Source: Xanthobacter dioxanivorans | Lineage (GTDB): Bacteria > Pseudomonadota > Alphaproteobacteria > Rhizobiales > Xanthobacteraceae | Assembly (NCBI RefSeq): GCF_016807805.1 | Contig: NZ_CP063362.1 | Location: forward strand, 3,824,501-3,888,500 | DNA length: 64,000 nucleotides | Direction: 5' to 3' | Shown: positions 41,526 through 52,077 of the stretch, in pieces | Layout: each line of letters starts with the position of its first letter | How positions within the stretch are numbered: the first letter of the stretch is position 1 | The notes under the pieces: generated by a model | What the model was told of the DNA's origin: nothing | Seen by the model: the letters and a program-made list of their open reading frames with translations, nothing else | Database searches by the model: none | Program-made: the position numbers and the translations under genes

Positions 41526-43148
41526 TCAGCTCGCCTTGACGCGCACCGGGCGCAGCAGGAAGGCGGGCAAGTGGGACATGTCGGCCGGCTCGTTCGCCGG
41601 GGCGCGCTCGCGCCGTGCGGGGCGGGCATCGCCGATGTCCTCGCGTGCCGGCCTGCGGACCCGCTCGGGACGCGGCGCGCGCGCCTCGGCCTCGGGACGG
41701 TCACCCTCGCGGGGCTCCCGCTCGCGCCGGGGTTCACGTTCGCGCCGCGGCTCCCGCTCGGGCCGGGCCTCGCGTTCCGCCCTCGGCTCCCGCTCCGGAC
41801 GTGCCTCACGCTCTGCCCTGGGCTCGCGCTCCGGCCGGGCCGCGCGCTCCGCCCTGGGCTCCCGTTCTGCCCTGGGCTCCCGCTCCGGCCTTGGTTCGCG
41901 CGGGGGCCTTGCCTCGCGCTCGGGCCGCCCTTCGGCACGACCGTCCTTCTCGACGCGGCGCTTGCCGCGCAGGCGCCCGTCATCCCGCCGTTCCCGGCGT
42001 TCGGTGGAGGCCGGGGCCTCGGCGATGGTGGGGCCGTGCCAGGGAATGGCGTTGCCGATGAGCTTCTCGATGGCCGAAAGCGACTTGGCGTCGAGGTGAG
42101 TGACCAGGGTATAGGCCGTTCCCGCCCGCCCGGCGCGGCCGGTGCGGCCGACACGGTGCACATAGTCTTCCGCATGATGTGGCACGTCATAGTTGAAGAC
42201 GTGGCTCACCGCCGGAATGTCGAGCCCGCGCGCCGCCACGTCCGAGGCGACGAGCAGGGTGGCCTCGCCGACCCGGAACTGGTCGAGGGCCTTGATGCGG
42301 GCATGCTGGTCCATGTCGCCGTGCAGGGCGACGGCGTTGAAGCCGTGCTTCTGCAGCGAGCGGTGGAGCACCGCCACGTCGCGCTTGCGGTTGCAGAAGA
42401 TGATGCCGTTCTGCAGCCCCTCGCAGTCGCGGATGAGGTTGCGCAGCGTGTCGCGCTTCTCGAAGTCCTCGCGGCCGGTGGCGACCAGCATCTGGCTCAC
42501 CGTTGCGGCGGTCGATGCGGGCTTCGAGACCTCGACCCGCACCGGATTCGAGAGGAACTGCGAGACGAGGCGCTGGATCTCCGGCGGCATGGTGGCCGAG
42601 AAGAACAGCGTCTGCCGGGTGAACGGCACCAGCTTGCAGATGCGCTCGATATCCGGGATGAAGCCCATGTCCAGCATGCGGTCCGCCTCGTCGATGACGA
42701 GGATCTCGATGCCGGAGAGGAGCAGGCGACCACGCTCCACGTGGTCAAGCAGGCGGCCGGGGGTGGCTATGAGCACATCCACGCCACGCACCAGCTTGGT
42801 GTCCTGGTCGCCGAAGGAAACGCCGCCGATGAGGAGGGCGACGTTCAGCTTGTTGTTCTTGCCGTAGCGGACGAAATTTTCTTCCACCTGCGCGGCGAGT
42901 TCGCGGGTCGGCTCCAGAATGAGCGTCCGCGGCATGCGGGCCCGGGCCCGTCCCTGCTCCAGCAGTGTGAGCATGGGCAGGGTGAAGGCGGCCGTCTTGC
43001 CGGTACCGGTCTGGGCGAGGCCGAGCACATCGCGGCGCGCCAGAACGTGGGGGATGGCCTGGGCCTGGATCGGTGTGGGCTGTGTATAGCCAGTGTCGGC
43101 GACCGCCGCGAGAACCTTCTCGCTCAGGCCGAGTTCGGAAAATGACAT
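41526..43148 (-). CDS. DEAD-box RNA helicase with Arg/Glu/Pro repeat tail
   Basis: An ATP-dependent RNA helicase of the RhlE type, about 540 residues. It has a Q-motif region (FSELGLSEKVL... TPIQAQAIP), AQTGTGKT (45-52), DEAD at 153-156, SAT at 184-186 and HRVGRTGRAG at 331-340. After residue 385 the tail is basic and repetitive, built from (PEREPRAEREAR)-like 12-residue units. The start is uncertain. ATG 43148 (MSFSELGLSEKV) fits the family but has no good ribosome site and sits behind a hairpin; ATG 43247 (MSNPSAP) is the alternative. A good promoter lies at 43267-43294. Confidence 0.93.
   Translation of the reverse strand: MSFSELGLSEKVLAAVADTGYTQPTPIQAQAIPHVLARRDVLGLAQTGTGKTAAFTLPMLTLLEQGRARARMPRTLILEPTRELAAQVEENFVRYGKNNKLNVALLIGGVSFGDQDTKLVRGVDVLIATPGRLLDHVERGRLLLSGIEILVIDEADRMLDMGFIPDIERICKLVPFTRQTLFFSATMPPEIQRLVSQFLSNPVRVEVSKPASTAATVSQMLVATGREDFEKRDTLRNLIRDCEGLQNGIIFCNRKRDVAVLHRSLQKHGFNAVALHGDMDQHARIKALDQFRVGEATLLVASDVAARGLDIPAVSHVFNYDVPHHAEDYVHRVGRTGRAGRAGTAYTLVTHLDAKSLSAIEKLIGNAIPWHGPTIAEAPASTERRERRDDGRLRGKRRVEKDGRAEGRPEREARPPREPRPEREPRAEREPRAERAARPEREPRAEREARPEREPRAEREARPEREPRREREPRREREPREGDRPEAEARAPRPERVRRPAREDIGDARPARRERAPANEPADMSHLPAFLLRPVRVKAS
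41711..41930. repeat. Imperfect tandem repeats coding for the helicase tail
   Basis: Degenerate 36-bp units, themselves built of shorter C-rich blocks such as GGCTCCCGCTC and GCCTCGCGCTC on the plus strand, encode the PEREPRAEREAR-type tail of the helicase. Copy number is probably variable between strains, an inference from the repeat structure. Confidence 0.6.
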
Positions 43149-43500
43149 TGCATCTTTTAGATGCGGCGGCGCGCCGCTGATCGAACGTCCCGTGCCGTGT
43201 ACGGGGTCAGACGAGTGGTCGTCGGTCGGCGCGCTTGGATTCGACATATCTCGGACGACGCAAAGCAACATAGGAAAATTGTGCGCCGTGTCAATGTTTT
43301 CGCGCCGCTACGGCGCGGCAAGACGAAAATACCCCTACCGCGATGCCCGATCTGTGCAGATGCGCCGGCATGAGGCGCACAATTCATGCGCTTTTGGCAG
43401 ATGTCGTCCCTCAGGCATGCTGCGAGATCATAGCCGCCGTCTTGACCCTCTCGTCGCGAACCACCAGTGGTGGAGCTGGCTCCCTCCGCCCCCGGATTCC
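43149..43500. other. Divergent spacer between the helicase and MFS genes
   Basis: No independent gene is seen. On the minus strand it holds the helicase promoter (43267-43294) and a small hairpin, GCATCT-TTT-AGATGC on the plus strand (43150-43164), placed directly in front of ATG 43148. No clear MFS promoter was found on the plus strand. Confidence 0.5.
43267..43294 (-). promoter_or_regulatory. Predicted promoter of the DEAD-box helicase
   Basis: On the minus strand, TTGACA (43289-43294) and TATGTT (43267-43272) are 16 bp apart. Transcription would begin near 43260, giving a leader of about 110 nt if translation starts at 43148, or about 13 nt if it starts at 43247. Confidence 0.6.
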
Positions 43501-44670
43501 ATGCCCTTCCTCCCCATACTGGGCCTCGCCGCCTTCGCGAGCGCGTTTTCCCTGCGCGTCGTGGACCCGATGCTCAACATCCTCGCCGCGGACCTTCAGG
43601 TGTCGCTCCAGCAGGTGGCGCTGCTCGCCAGCGCCTTCACCCTGCCGTATGCGGCCATGCAGCTGTTCTTCGGCCCCATCGGGGACGCGGTGGGGAAGGT
43701 TCGGCTCATCCGCTTCAACCTGTCCATGCTGGCGGTGGGGCTGGCCTTGTCGGCGGTCGCGACGGGCGATGGGATGCTGCTCGTGGTGCGTGCCTTTTCC
43801 GGCGCCTTCGCCGGCGGCATCATCCCGGTGGTCCTCGCCGCGGTCGGCGACCGCGTGCCCTTCGAGAAGCGGGCGGAGGCGCTGAGCCGGGTGCTGCTTG
43901 CCCTGGTGCTTGGGCAGCTCGGGGGCTCGGCGCTTGCAGGGGTGATCGCCGAATATGCCGGCTGGCGCCCGGTGTTCTGGTGCGCCTTCGCCGTGGCCTT
44001 GGCCGCGGCGCTGGCCGCCATCTTCGGCCTCACCGAGGAGCGCACGGCGCAGCCCTTGTCCTTCCGCGCGTCTCTCGGCCGCTACGCCCTCGTGCTCGGC
44101 AATCCGCTCTCGAAGAAGATCTATGCCATCGTCGCGCTGGAGGGGGCCCTGATCTTCGGCGCCTTCCCGCTGACCGCCCCGCTCCTGGTGTCGCACGGCC
44201 TGGGCGACGCGAAGGAGGCCGGTCTTGCGCTGGGGACCTTCGCCGTCGGCGGGGCCTTCTACACCTTCGCGGTCTCGGCGCTGGTGCGCCGGCTGGGGCT
44301 CCACGGCATGGTGCGGGCCGGCGCGGCGGCGGGCGGGTTCCTGCTGATGGCCATCGCCACCGGCCCGAGCCTGTTCCTGCTGGTCCCGCTCTTCGGTCTC
44401 GCCGGCTTCGCCTTCTACATGATCCACAACGTCATGCAGATCCTCGCCACCGAACTCGCGCCGGAGGCGCGGGGATCGGGCATGGCGCTGTTCGCCTCGT
44501 CCTTCTTCCTGGGCCAGGGCCTGGGGGCGATCGTCCAGGCGCAGGTGGCGGGTCTCATCGGGCCGGCCACGACCTTCCTGATGGCGGGCATCGGCATGGT
44601 GCTGGTCTCCATTCCCGCCGGCATGCTGCCGCCGCGCACGGGGAAGGTGCAGCCGCCACCCCCGCTGTGA
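43501..44670 (+). CDS. MFS transporter (DHA/sugar-efflux type)
   Basis: A 389-residue major facilitator with about 12 membrane helices. FASAFSLRVVDPMLNILAADLQVSLQQVALLASAFTLPYAAMQLFFGPIGDAVGKVRLIR contains the helix 2-3 loop motif of the superfamily, and GVIAEYAGWRPVFW lies around helix 5. The substrate cannot be read from sequence; the family covers drug and metabolite efflux. The frame is open upstream, but the ATG starting MPFLPILGLAAFAS gives the expected first helix. It converges on parE across a short hairpin. Confidence 0.88.
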   Translation: MPFLPILGLAAFASAFSLRVVDPMLNILAADLQVSLQQVALLASAFTLPYAAMQLFFGPIGDAVGKVRLIRFNLSMLAVGLALSAVATGDGMLLVVRAFSGAFAGGIIPVVLAAVGDRVPFEKRAEALSRVLLALVLGQLGGSALAGVIAEYAGWRPVFWCAFAVALAAALAAIFGLTEERTAQPLSFRASLGRYALVLGNPLSKKIYAIVALEGALIFGAFPLTAPLLVSHGLGDAKEAGLALGTFAVGGAFYTFAVSALVRRLGLHGMVRAGAAAGGFLLMAIATGPSLFLLVPLFGLAGFAFYMIHNVMQILATELAPEARGSGMALFASSFFLGQGLGAIVQAQVAGLIGPATTFLMAGIGMVLVSIPAGMLPPRTGKVQPPPPL

Positions 44671-44707
44671 GGCTCATCCAGAGGTTCATGCCGGAGGCTC
44701 ACGCCGA

Positions 44708-44734
44708 GGGCCGATGACGGTGACGCATCGGCCC
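44708..44734. terminator. Hairpin between the convergent MFS and parE genes
   Basis: GGGCCGATG (44708-44716) and CATCGGCCC (44726-44734) form a perfect 9-bp stem with a 9-nt loop in the 112-bp convergent spacer. It probably serves both strands; there is no clear T-run. Confidence 0.45.
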
Positions 44735-44782
44735 CTGGCCAAGCCCCCGCGCGGCATCGGTCGAAGACCAAGGCCGATGGCA

Positions 44783-46833
<2,051 letters not shown>

Positions 46834-47078
46834 GGGGCTCGGAGGTCGGAGGTTCGGTCGCTCGATTAGCAGAAGGGCAGGGCGGGCGCGAATCGGGACG
46901 GCGCCTCGGCCCAGTTGCCCCCCAGTGTGACAGAGCCGGTGGCTCAGGGGAACAGAATGGCAACACGCATCCCAGCCATTCACAACTCTGTCTTTTCCCT
47001 GACGCGGGATTGGGTGTAAGCACCCTCGCCCCCTCTTCCGCCGTCGCGCGGGAGGCAGGGCGACCTCGGGAGAGCAAG

Positions 47079-48131
<1,053 letters not shown>

Positions 48132-48383
48132 CCGGCCCGTCGGCGGCGCCTGCACAAGGGCCGCGGGGAGGGGGCCAGCTTCGTCGCCGCCATCGGCGGG
48201 AGACCACCTCGGCCTCCCGCCCGGCTGCCCATGGCCGGCGAATGGTAACCCTTTCCGTTGGGACACCGAAACTCAAGTCTAGTCGCCAGTCTTCATAGGA
48301 CAGGGTAGCTTCCCCATCTCCTGTCCGGGCGCAGGCCCGATTCCATTTCCCAATCCCAATTCCAAGATCCGGATGCCCTGCCG

Positions 48384-49775
48384 ATGAGCTTCATCATCTG
48401 CCTTGCCGCGCTCGTCTTCCTGATGCTCGTGGCGTATCGCGGCTTCAGCGTCATCCTGTTCGCGCCCGTGGCCGCCATCGGCGCGGTGCTGCTGACCGAT
48501 CCGGCGGCGGTGCCCGTCGTCTTTTCCGGCCTGTTCATGGAAAAGATGGTGGGCTTCATCAAGCTCTACTTCCCGGTGTTCCTGCTGGGGGCGGTGTTCG
48601 GCAAGCTCATCGAGCTCTCCGGCTTCTCGCGCTCCATCGTCTCCTCCATCGTGAAGCTGCTCGGGCCGGGACGGGCCATCCTGTCCATCGTGCTGGTGGG
48701 GGCGCTGCTCACCTATGGCGGCGTGTCGCTGTTCGTGGTGGTGTTCGCGGTCTATCCGTTCGGCGCGGAGATGTTCCGCCAGGTGGGCATCCCCAAGCGG
48801 CTTTTGCCGGCGGTGGTGGCGCTCGGCGCCTTCTCCTTCACCATGGACACGCTGCCGGGCACGCCGCAGATCCAGAACATCATCCCCACCACCTTCTTCC
48901 ACACCAACGCCTATGCGGCGCCGATCCTCGGCCTCGTGGGCACCGCCTTCATCCTGGCGGCGGGCCTGTCCTACCTGGAGTTCCGGCGACGGCAGGCGCA
49001 GAAGCACGGGGAAGGCTACGGCGAGGGCCATCTCAACGAGGTGGTGGTGGACCAGGACGTGCCGCTCGTCTCGCCGCTGCTCGCCTTGTTGCCCCTGGTG
49101 GTGGTGGGCATCGCCAACCTCGTCTTCGCCCGGCTCATTCCGGACTGGTTCGGAGCCACCGCCAGCGCCACCCTGGTGGAAGGCGCGGCAGCGGTGAGCG
49201 TGCCCACCAGCACCTGGGCCGCCATCTGGGCGGTGCAGGCGGCGCTGCTGCTCGGCATCCTGACGGTGGCGGTGTTCGGCTTCCGGGCCATCGCCGGCAA
49301 GTTCGCCCTCGGGTCCAAGGACGCGGTGGCGGGCGCCTTGCTCGCCGGCCTCAACACCGCGACGGAATACGGCTTCGGCGCGGTCATCGCGGCGCTGCCC
49401 GGTTTCCTGCTCATCAAGTCGGCGCTGGCCGCGATCCCCAACCCGCTCATCAACGAGGCGATCACGGTGACGACGCTGGCCGGCATCACCGGCTCGGCGT
49501 CGGGGGGCCTGTCCATCGCGCTGGCGGCCATGTCGGAGCAGTTCATCGCCCAGGCGCACGCCTACAACATTCCGCTGGAGGTGATGCATCGCGTGGCCGC
49601 CATGGCCTCCGGCGGCATGGACACGTTGCCGCACAACGGCGCCGTCATCACCCTCCTGGCGGTCACCGGCCTCTCCCATCGCCAGTCCTACGGGGACATT
49701 TTCGCCATTACCCTCATCAAGACGGCGGCGGTGTTCGTGGTGATCGGCTTCTACTGGCTCACCGGGTTGTATTGA
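48384..49775 (+). CDS. GntP family permease
   Basis: A 463-residue membrane protein with about 12 helices, of the gluconate/H+ symporter family, which also includes hydroxybutyrate and citrate carriers. Family features include LGAVFGKLIELSGFSRSIV, the conserved YGGVSLFVVVFAVYPFG, TMDTLPGTPQIQNIIPTTFFHTNAYAAP and GGMDTLPHNGAVITLL. No sugar-kinase or dehydrogenase gene sits beside it, so the substrate is open. The ATG has a weak ribosome site. Its stop codon lies inside the -35 box of the next promoter. Confidence 0.9.
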   Translation: MSFIICLAALVFLMLVAYRGFSVILFAPVAAIGAVLLTDPAAVPVVFSGLFMEKMVGFIKLYFPVFLLGAVFGKLIELSGFSRSIVSSIVKLLGPGRAILSIVLVGALLTYGGVSLFVVVFAVYPFGAEMFRQVGIPKRLLPAVVALGAFSFTMDTLPGTPQIQNIIPTTFFHTNAYAAPILGLVGTAFILAAGLSYLEFRRRQAQKHGEGYGEGHLNEVVVDQDVPLVSPLLALLPLVVVGIANLVFARLIPDWFGATASATLVEGAAAVSVPTSTWAAIWAVQAALLLGILTVAVFGFRAIAGKFALGSKDAVAGALLAGLNTATEYGFGAVIAALPGFLLIKSALAAIPNPLINEAITVTTLAGITGSASGGLSIALAAMSEQFIAQAHAYNIPLEVMHRVAAMASGGMDTLPHNGAVITLLAVTGLSHRQSYGDIFAITLIKTAAVFVVIGFYWLTGLY

Positions 49776-49811
49776 GCACGCCACGCCCACCCGCTATGTT
49801 GCGCTGCAACA
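49772..49811 (+). promoter_or_regulatory. Predicted parA-like promoter with overlapping palindrome
   Basis: A -35 box TTGAGC (49772-49777) and a -10 box TATGTT (49795-49800) are 17 bp apart. TGTTGC-GCT-GCAACA (49797-49811), with perfect 6-bp arms, overlaps the -10 box and the expected start point. This layout suits repression, possibly autoregulation, of the ParA-like gene. Confidence 0.5.
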
Positions 49812-49841
49812 CAAGCCGGGCGGGCGGGGGGCTGGAGGGCG

Positions 49842-50744
49842 ATGGCTGAAGGGCGGGTGATCGCCGTCGCCAACATGAAGGGCGGCGTGGGCAAGACCAC
49901 GACCGTGGTCATGCTGGCGGAAGGGTTCGCCGCGGCCGGCTGCAAGGTGGCCGTGCTGGACCTCGACGCCCAGGCCAACGCCTCCTATTGCTTCGCCCCC
50001 GACGAGGAGCTGAAGCTCATCCTTGAGCAGCGCCGGTCGGTCACCTCCTTCCTCGCCGACCGCCTGCTCTACGGCGACCGGAAGCCGGTCACCGACTATC
50101 TCACCCACGGCATCTCCCACGTGATGAAGGCCGGCGAGGAACTGGCCATCGACATGGTGGTGGCCAGCCCGCGCCTGCGGCTGCTGGAACGGGAGATCGT
50201 GCTGCGCCTCGCCGAGCGCAATTACGGCCTGCGCTCGCTGGAGGGGCAGTCGCTGCGGGTGCTCGAGGAGGCGCTCGGGCTCCTCAGGGCGCGCTACGAC
50301 TTCATCCTGTTCGATTGCGCGCCCGGCATCTCCGCCTTTACCGAGGTGGCCATCCGCCTGTCCGACATGGTGATCGTGCCCACCATCCCCGATTATCTCT
50401 CCACCCTCGGCTTTGATGCCTTCCGGGCCTCGGTGTGGGAGAATGCGCACGTCACGCGGTCCGCGCTGCCGCAGCCGAAGCGGCGGCCCGTGGTGCTGGC
50501 GAGCCGGGTGAACGCCCACAAGATCCAGCATCGCGACACCCTCTTCAGCCTGCGGGCGGAGGCGGACGAGCCGGATGCGCTGTTCGAGATGTTCGACCTG
50601 GAGGTGGACAACCAGGCGGCCATCGAGCGGGCCATGGACCCGGAGAACTTTCCCTACGCGCCCTCTTTCGAGCAGAAATGGAACCGGGCGGTGAATCAGG
50701 TGCGCGACCTCGTGGATGAAACGCGGAGACGGCTCGATGAGTGA
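49842..50744 (+). CDS. ParA-family ATPase (orphan)
   Basis: A 300-residue deviant-Walker ATPase of the ParA/MinD family. It has KGGVGKTTT (13-21, including the signature Lys13), LDLDAQANASY (Walker A') and FILFDCAPGISAFTEVAIRLSDMVIVP (Walker B). No ParB-type gene or parS-like cluster is adjacent. The next gene overlaps by eight bases and is presumably the partner. Relatives of this type position plasmids, chemoreceptors or protein compartments; the cargo here is unknown. It has its own predicted promoter. Confidence 0.9.
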   Translation: MAEGRVIAVANMKGGVGKTTTVVMLAEGFAAAGCKVAVLDLDAQANASYCFAPDEELKLILEQRRSVTSFLADRLLYGDRKPVTDYLTHGISHVMKAGEELAIDMVVASPRLRLLEREIVLRLAERNYGLRSLEGQSLRVLEEALGLLRARYDFILFDCAPGISAFTEVAIRLSDMVIVPTIPDYLSTLGFDAFRASVWENAHVTRSALPQPKRRPVVLASRVNAHKIQHRDTLFSLRAEADEPDALFEMFDLEVDNQAAIERAMDPENFPYAPSFEQKWNRAVNQVRDLVDETRRRLDE

Positions 50745-51204
50745 CGGGACCGACTTCTTTCGCCTGCTCGGCGCCATCGGCGGCCAGGCGGCCCTGTTTC
50801 CCGCCGCCGGCAACGCGGCGCGCAAGGCGGTGAACGAGATCGTGCGGACGCAGCTCGTCGCCGAGGACACCGGGCTGGAGGCGGTGCGAAACATCCGCGC
50901 GCTGCTCGGCGCCGCGGCCTTCGCCGAGGCGCTCGACGGGGTGCCGGCGCCGAAGGCGAAAGTCCTGCTCGGTCGTGTCGATCCGCACGGGCCCGCTTTC
51001 GCCCAGCCGGCGGATCGCATCAGGGCCCTGCTCGGGCTGGCCGATGGCAGCCGCGGGCCGTCCGCGCCGCCGGAGAAGCCAGCCCGGAAAGCCGCATCGA
51101 AGAAGGCCCCCGCCGCCGCGAAGGAGCCGGCGGCCGAGGCGCCGGCCCGGCCCAAGCGCAGGATCACCGGCCGGTCGGCGCTGCGGGTGTCGGAAGAGCG
51201 CTGA
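50737..51204 (+). CDS. Small partner protein of the ParA-like ATPase, unknown function
   Basis: A 155-residue protein that I cannot place in a named family. Residues 1-105 look helical and soluble (FFRLLGAIGGQAALFPAAGNAARKAVNEIVRTQLVAEDTG, ADRIRALLGLADGS). Residues 108-155 form a disordered Lys/Ala/Pro/Arg tail (PARKAASKKAPAAAKEPAAE), resembling DNA- or granule-binding tails. The ATG lies inside the 3' end of the ParA-like gene, so the two are translated together and probably act together. Confidence 0.7.
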   Translation: MSDGTDFFRLLGAIGGQAALFPAAGNAARKAVNEIVRTQLVAEDTGLEAVRNIRALLGAAAFAEALDGVPAPKAKVLLGRVDPHGPAFAQPADRIRALLGLADGSRGPSAPPEKPARKAASKKAPAAAKEPAAEAPARPKRRITGRSALRVSEER

Positions 51205-51237
51205 AGGGGCCCCGGCCTTCCCCGCCGGATGCGTGGG

Positions 51238-51298
51238 CCTGCATGCTTGGACCTGCATGCTTGGGCCTGCATGCTTGGGCCTGCATGTTTGGGCCTGC
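51238..51298. repeat. 14-bp tandem repeat, about 4.3 copies
   Basis: The unit CCTGCATGCTTGGG is repeated head to tail at 51238, 51252, 51266 and 51280, with a partial fifth copy (CCTGC) at 51294. Copies 1 and 4 differ by one base each. Each intact unit carries GCATGC. The array lies between the stops of the ParA partner and the convergent DUF1275 gene. Confidence 0.85.
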
Positions 51299-51313
51299 GG
51301 CGGCCCGGTCGGA

Positions 51314-52000
51314 TCAGCCGGCGGGCTTGGCCGGCGCATCCGGCCCTAGCGCGAGGACCTCGGCCAGGGCGACAAAGGCGGGCAGCAGCAGGCACCACAT
51401 GCCCACCGCGAAGTACAGCAGCGCGGCGGCGGTGCAGCCGGCGAAGAAAGCCCCGAGGTTGGCGCTCAGGCGGGCGAGGCGGGCGCGGATGGCGGCCACG
51501 TTCGCATCCGCCGCCGGCCGCCACAGGTTGGACATGTCCACCAGCACCTGCGTGAAGGTCCCGGTCATCATGGTGGACGGCGGCGTATCGGTGAGGTGGG
51601 TGCGGTGGAGCGCGTTCTGAAGCGCCATGGCGGCCACCAGCGTCATGCCCATCATGATGGCGGAGGGGGCGTCCGGGTTGGGAAACGGTCCCGACTGAAT
51701 CGCCACCAGGGCCGCGTGGGCCAGAAGCACCAGCTTCACCGCCATCAGGACGCGGAAGTCATCCATCCCGCGCGCGATCATCGCCCGGCTCAGCTGGCGC
51801 GCCGCGATGACGACCAGCGCGAACACCGGCATGGCGATGATCTTGGCCAGGGCCGGCATCTGTCCATGCGCCAGGGACGCGGCGAAGGTCACGATGTTGC
51901 CCGTCACATGCGCCGCGAACAGCCCACCGAGGGCGACGAAGCCGGCCGTGTCCACAAAGCCGGCATTAAAGCAGAGCAGAATCCCCAGCAGCCCCTTCAC
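51314..52000 (-). CDS. DUF1275 (YoaK-like) membrane protein
   Basis: A 228-residue integral membrane protein with about six helices. NAGFVDTAGFVALGGLFAAHVTGNIVTFAASLA is the family hallmark, and MALQNALHRTHLTDTPPSTMMTGTFTQVLVDMS is the second conserved block. Function is not known for the family. It converges on the ParA-like pair and lies 77 bp downstream of recJ on the same strand. Confidence 0.9.
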   Translation of the reverse strand: MKGLLGILLCFNAGFVDTAGFVALGGLFAAHVTGNIVTFAASLAHGQMPALAKIIAMPVFALVVIAARQLSRAMIARGMDDFRVLMAVKLVLLAHAALVAIQSGPFPNPDAPSAIMMGMTLVAAMALQNALHRTHLTDTPPSTMMTGTFTQVLVDMSNLWRPAADANVAAIRARLARLSANLGAFFAGCTAAALLYFAVGMWCLLLPAFVALAEVLALGPDAPAKPAG

Positions 52001-52077
52001 AGCTCAAACTCTCCCTGCACAACGACGCCGGCCGCCCGGCGCGCGAGATTTGAATGCGGTTTGGTCTGCGCTGGGCT

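Noticed and set aside
51238..51298. The 14-bp tandem array as a CRISPR array
   Set aside because: The copies are directly adjacent with no spacers, and no cas genes are present.
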